Source of the DNA: Lineus longissimus
Lineage: Eukaryota; Nemertea; Pilidiophora; Heteronemertea; Lineidae
Length of the DNA stretch: 60,000 nt
Direction of reading: 5' to 3'
Assembly: GCF_910592395.1 (NCBI RefSeq)
Contig: NC_088318.1
Coordinates: forward strand, 1,304,001-1,364,000
Positions 57,844 through 60,000 of the stretch are shown here, in pieces (position 1 is the first letter of the stretch; every line of letters starts with the position of its first letter). The notes below the pieces were generated by a model that saw only the letters and a program-made list of their open reading frames with translations, had not been told where the DNA came from and searched no databases. Position numbers and translations under genes: made by a program.

Positions 57844-59817
57844 GTAATGGTCCATTGATACTTGATGAAATAATGTGGAAATATTCAGAAACGATAAAGA
57901 TATAGGCCAAAGAATTTATAAATTTTCTCTCCTGTATGTTGACGTGTATGTGTGTACAATACAGTGTATACTATATGTATACACTGTAGATTGCATGTAC
58001 AAATGTAGTGTTAACTGCTGTATACACAATTGGTGCAATGAAAGCTTGATCTGTGAGAAGTAGGGAATACGGCGGTTTGCAACATTCTCGTCGTCACATT
58101 CCAGCACAAGTAACACTTCCAGACTGTACAGTGGCGTTTCCAGTCTGACGGCCATTTGACTCAACTGCATTGACTACCTGATGCAGTACTTGCCACCTGG
58201 CAGAAAGCTAGTTGTGGTCCCAATCAGAAGGATTGAGATTGGGATGGTTCTTTTGACAATTACTGTTCTACTTTTTCAACTATTCCATTTTCAGGATTAC
58301 TCTCGGTTCCTTGATGAAAACTTTGATGTGAAAGAATGGGTGAACCAGGCGTTTAGATCTACCAAAGATACCACTACTAACAAAGATGTAAGTTCAAGTT
58401 TCCACGTAATCGGACAATCTGACATTTGAACAGAGTTAGAAGAAAAAATCATTGCTTTTTGAAAAACCTGAGGCATCCCGCAGGCCTACTATACATGTAC
58501 ATGTATGTGTGATAGCTTTTTGGACTCTGATATGTGACTGAATTGCCCTCTTACTGTCTGACATTTTCATTTCCAGCAATATGCCACCACTTTGGTGATG
58601 AAGCTTCAGATGTTCATTCAGGTAAGGAACACAATTACATGGATGCACCAAAACTAAATTGGTATAGTTGTTAGTTATTTCTAAAAACTTGGAAAATAGA
58701 ATCGTTTCAATTTTCGGGAAAATGTAATGAATTGATAACATTATGAAACAATCATTACTACTTTATTACAGGAGGTGAATAACATCATTGAAGATGCCAG
58801 CCAACAGTCAATACAGAATTTACCCAGGTTAGTTAATACAGATTCCGGGTGTAGAATACAATGTTAATGATTATCATACTTGTTCATATTCCAATGATGA
58901 ATCATTGAATTGACCAATTCATGCCCTAAAGTTCACAATTGTGTGCCCTCTTGCGGAAATTGTGAAAATATCAGGGTCTTGCAAGTCTTTTGAAGATTGT
59001 CCCCACGTTACTTCCGTAAACTTACTCTTGGTGTTCCTTTCAGGGTGATGAGAGACATTGAAGCTGTCAGGCAGGAGTCTGTCTTGCTGCAGGAGCAGAT
59101 GAGAATGGTCAAAGAGGATATTGAAAAGGTAAACAAACAAAGACCTGCATAAAATATTTTTTCAAAAATCATCAAAAGATAGTTTGAGAGAAAAGATCGG
59201 GAAAGTGATGTTTTTATCTGAACTTTGACTTTTCACCAAAAAATTTGGAGAAATGTTTTTGTGGAATTTTGATATCATTTTGACAACCATGGAATCTATT
59301 GAAGCTTTAATAAGTCATTGTCACTCTCCAGGTTGAGCATGACACGTCACACTCCATGCAGACATTGCTAAGGCTAGACAACATCAAGTCCAAGATGAAG
59401 GCTGCCTCTGATGCTCTCCAGGAAGCTGACAACTGGACAACTCTGTCTGCAGATGTGGAAGAAGTTCTCCAGTCTAAGGATATAGAGGCAATATCAACAA
59501 AGCTTGTCGGAATGCAGCAAAGTCTGGTAAGTTGGCCTTCGTGTAAAGGAAACAGAGGTCATTATTATCGCAGGGCAGAACAATCTTGTATCAGTATCAC
59601 TATGAAGCATCAGTATCGGCGTGTCTAGTCCAAGTAGCTCTGGTCCCTCGCCAGGCTAGTTCAGTCAGTCTTATATTTCTGTTTATAATATTTCAGCAAA
59701 TGTTGGTGGATGTTCCTGATTATGCAGACAGAGTACAACATCTTGAGGCCTTAAAGAATCGTCTGGAGGCAATGCTTAGTCCTCAGGTTGTGGCAGCATT
59801 CGGTGCCCAGTCATCTG
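57841..59817 (+). CDS. COG7: Conserved oligomeric Golgi complex subunit 7, N-terminal part (runs off the right edge)
   Basis: COG7 is a lobe B subunit of the eight-member COG tether, acting on the cytosolic face of the Golgi in retrograde vesicle docking, which Golgi glycosylation needs. Joined coding exons: 57841-57843 (ATG only, proposed), 58295-58387, 58577-58621, 58772-58827, 59044-59128, 59332-59526 and 59697-59817. Phases agree throughout, and the last exon ends in phase 1. Family landmarks in order are DYSRFLDENFDVKEWVNQAF, TLVMKLQMFIQEVN, LQEADNWTTLSADVEE, MLVDVPDY and HLEALKNRLEA. About 200 of roughly 770 residues are inside the window. The long helical segments fit the rod-like COG fold. 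The gene is divergent from SLC7A9-like, about 3 kb away. Confidence 0.95.
58295..58387 (+). CDS. COG7: COG7 exon 2
   Basis: 31 codons from DYSRFLDENF to TTTNKD, between CCATTTTCAG and GAT|GTAAGT. This is the most conserved N-terminal block of the family. Confidence 0.93.
58577..58621 (+). CDS. COG7: COG7 exon 3
   Basis: 15 codons, QYATTLVMKLQMFIQ, phase 0 to 0. Confidence 0.93.
58772..58827 (+). CDS. COG7: COG7 exon 4
   Basis: EVNNIIEDASQQSIQNLP plus two bases of the next codon. Ends at CCCAG|GTTAGT. Confidence 0.92.
59044..59128 (+). CDS. COG7: COG7 exon 5
   Basis: Completes Arg, then VMRDIEAVRQESVLLQEQ and MRMVKEDIEK, a coiled-coil-like helical segment. Donor AAAAG|GTAAAC. Confidence 0.93.
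59332..59526 (+). CDS. COG7: COG7 exon 6
   Basis: 65 codons from VEHDTSHSMQ through LQEADNWTTL to GMQQSL. Phase 0 to 0, donor CTG|GTAAGT. Confidence 0.95.
59697..59817 (+). CDS. COG7: COG7 exon 7
   Basis: QMLVDVPDYADRVQHLEALK, then NRLEAMLSPQVVAAFGAQSS plus one base. Donor TCTG|GTAAGG, phase 1. The remaining exons lie beyond the window. Confidence 0.94.
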
Positions 59818-60000
59818 GTAAGGCCTTCATTGATGGTTGCCAGATCAAGCTGAAAATCTTTGTTTTGATTTACTCAGTAGTAGTGAATAGTGTTTTGAAT
59901 GTTACCTTTATAATAATGTACGCCACATGGTAGTCAGCAGAAGACTTCTCCTTATTCAAGTTCTGTAGAATGATGTGTTACTTTATGCACCATTTTGTTG

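Noticed and set aside
58181-58429. 82-codon plus-strand frame overlapping COG7 exon 2
   Set aside because: It runs through a clear polypyrimidine tract and acceptor at its front and past a strong donor at its end. Only 58295-58387 matches COG7.

Overview
The window is nuclear DNA of a bilaterian animal, most likely a marine invertebrate (a lophotrochozoan or an invertebrate deuterostome; I cannot narrow it further). The reasons are genes split by GT-AG introns, two animal housekeeping or transport genes (COG7 and a b(0,+)-type SLC7 transporter), tRNA-derived SINEs with a TATATAAATGC/ATT-repeat tail, and palindromic MITEs. There is no prokaryotic gene organisation, no rRNA and no CRISPR array.

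Layout. Positions 1-25.9 kb are gene-poor. They hold two minus-strand exons, 11958-12105 and 7247-7325. Both end in phase 1, and the second looks like an alternative first exon behind a TATA box, so a long-intron gene probably runs leftward off the window. The rest is SINE and MITE copies, minisatellites and homopolymer runs. At 25.9-28.0 kb a minus-strand gene encodes a 696-residue protein with five CxxC...CxxC modules (probably zinc binding) that I do not recognise. It has a YY1-type promoter near 28.3 kb.

At 28430-29850 a foldback-type mobile element with an 8-bp target duplication carries one intronless ORF, an SGNH hydrolase. A perfect histone-mRNA-type 3' stem-loop lies 24 nt after its stop codon. 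At 30.1-46.1 kb there are eight head-to-tail copies of a ~2.0-kb unit. Units 3-4-5 were duplicated as units 6-7-8. Each unit has a tRNA-like cassette with upstream TATA and octamer motifs and a T7 terminator, plus a second segment with CCAAT, CRE, E-box and B-box motifs.

At 48.6-54.7 kb (minus strand) lies a complete SLC7A9-like amino-acid transporter gene. Its 12 coding exons can be joined with consistent phases. It shows three separate internal duplications: a dead copy of exon 2, two intact versions of exon 4 that fit either isoform in frame, and six 49-bp copies of the exon 9 splice donor. COG7 starts on the plus strand at about 57.8 kb, divergent from SLC7, and runs off the right edge after seven exons. 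The strongest candidates for new biology are the histone-tailed SGNH foldback element, the SLC7 exon 4 pair, the tandem splice donors and the Pol III-like satellite units.
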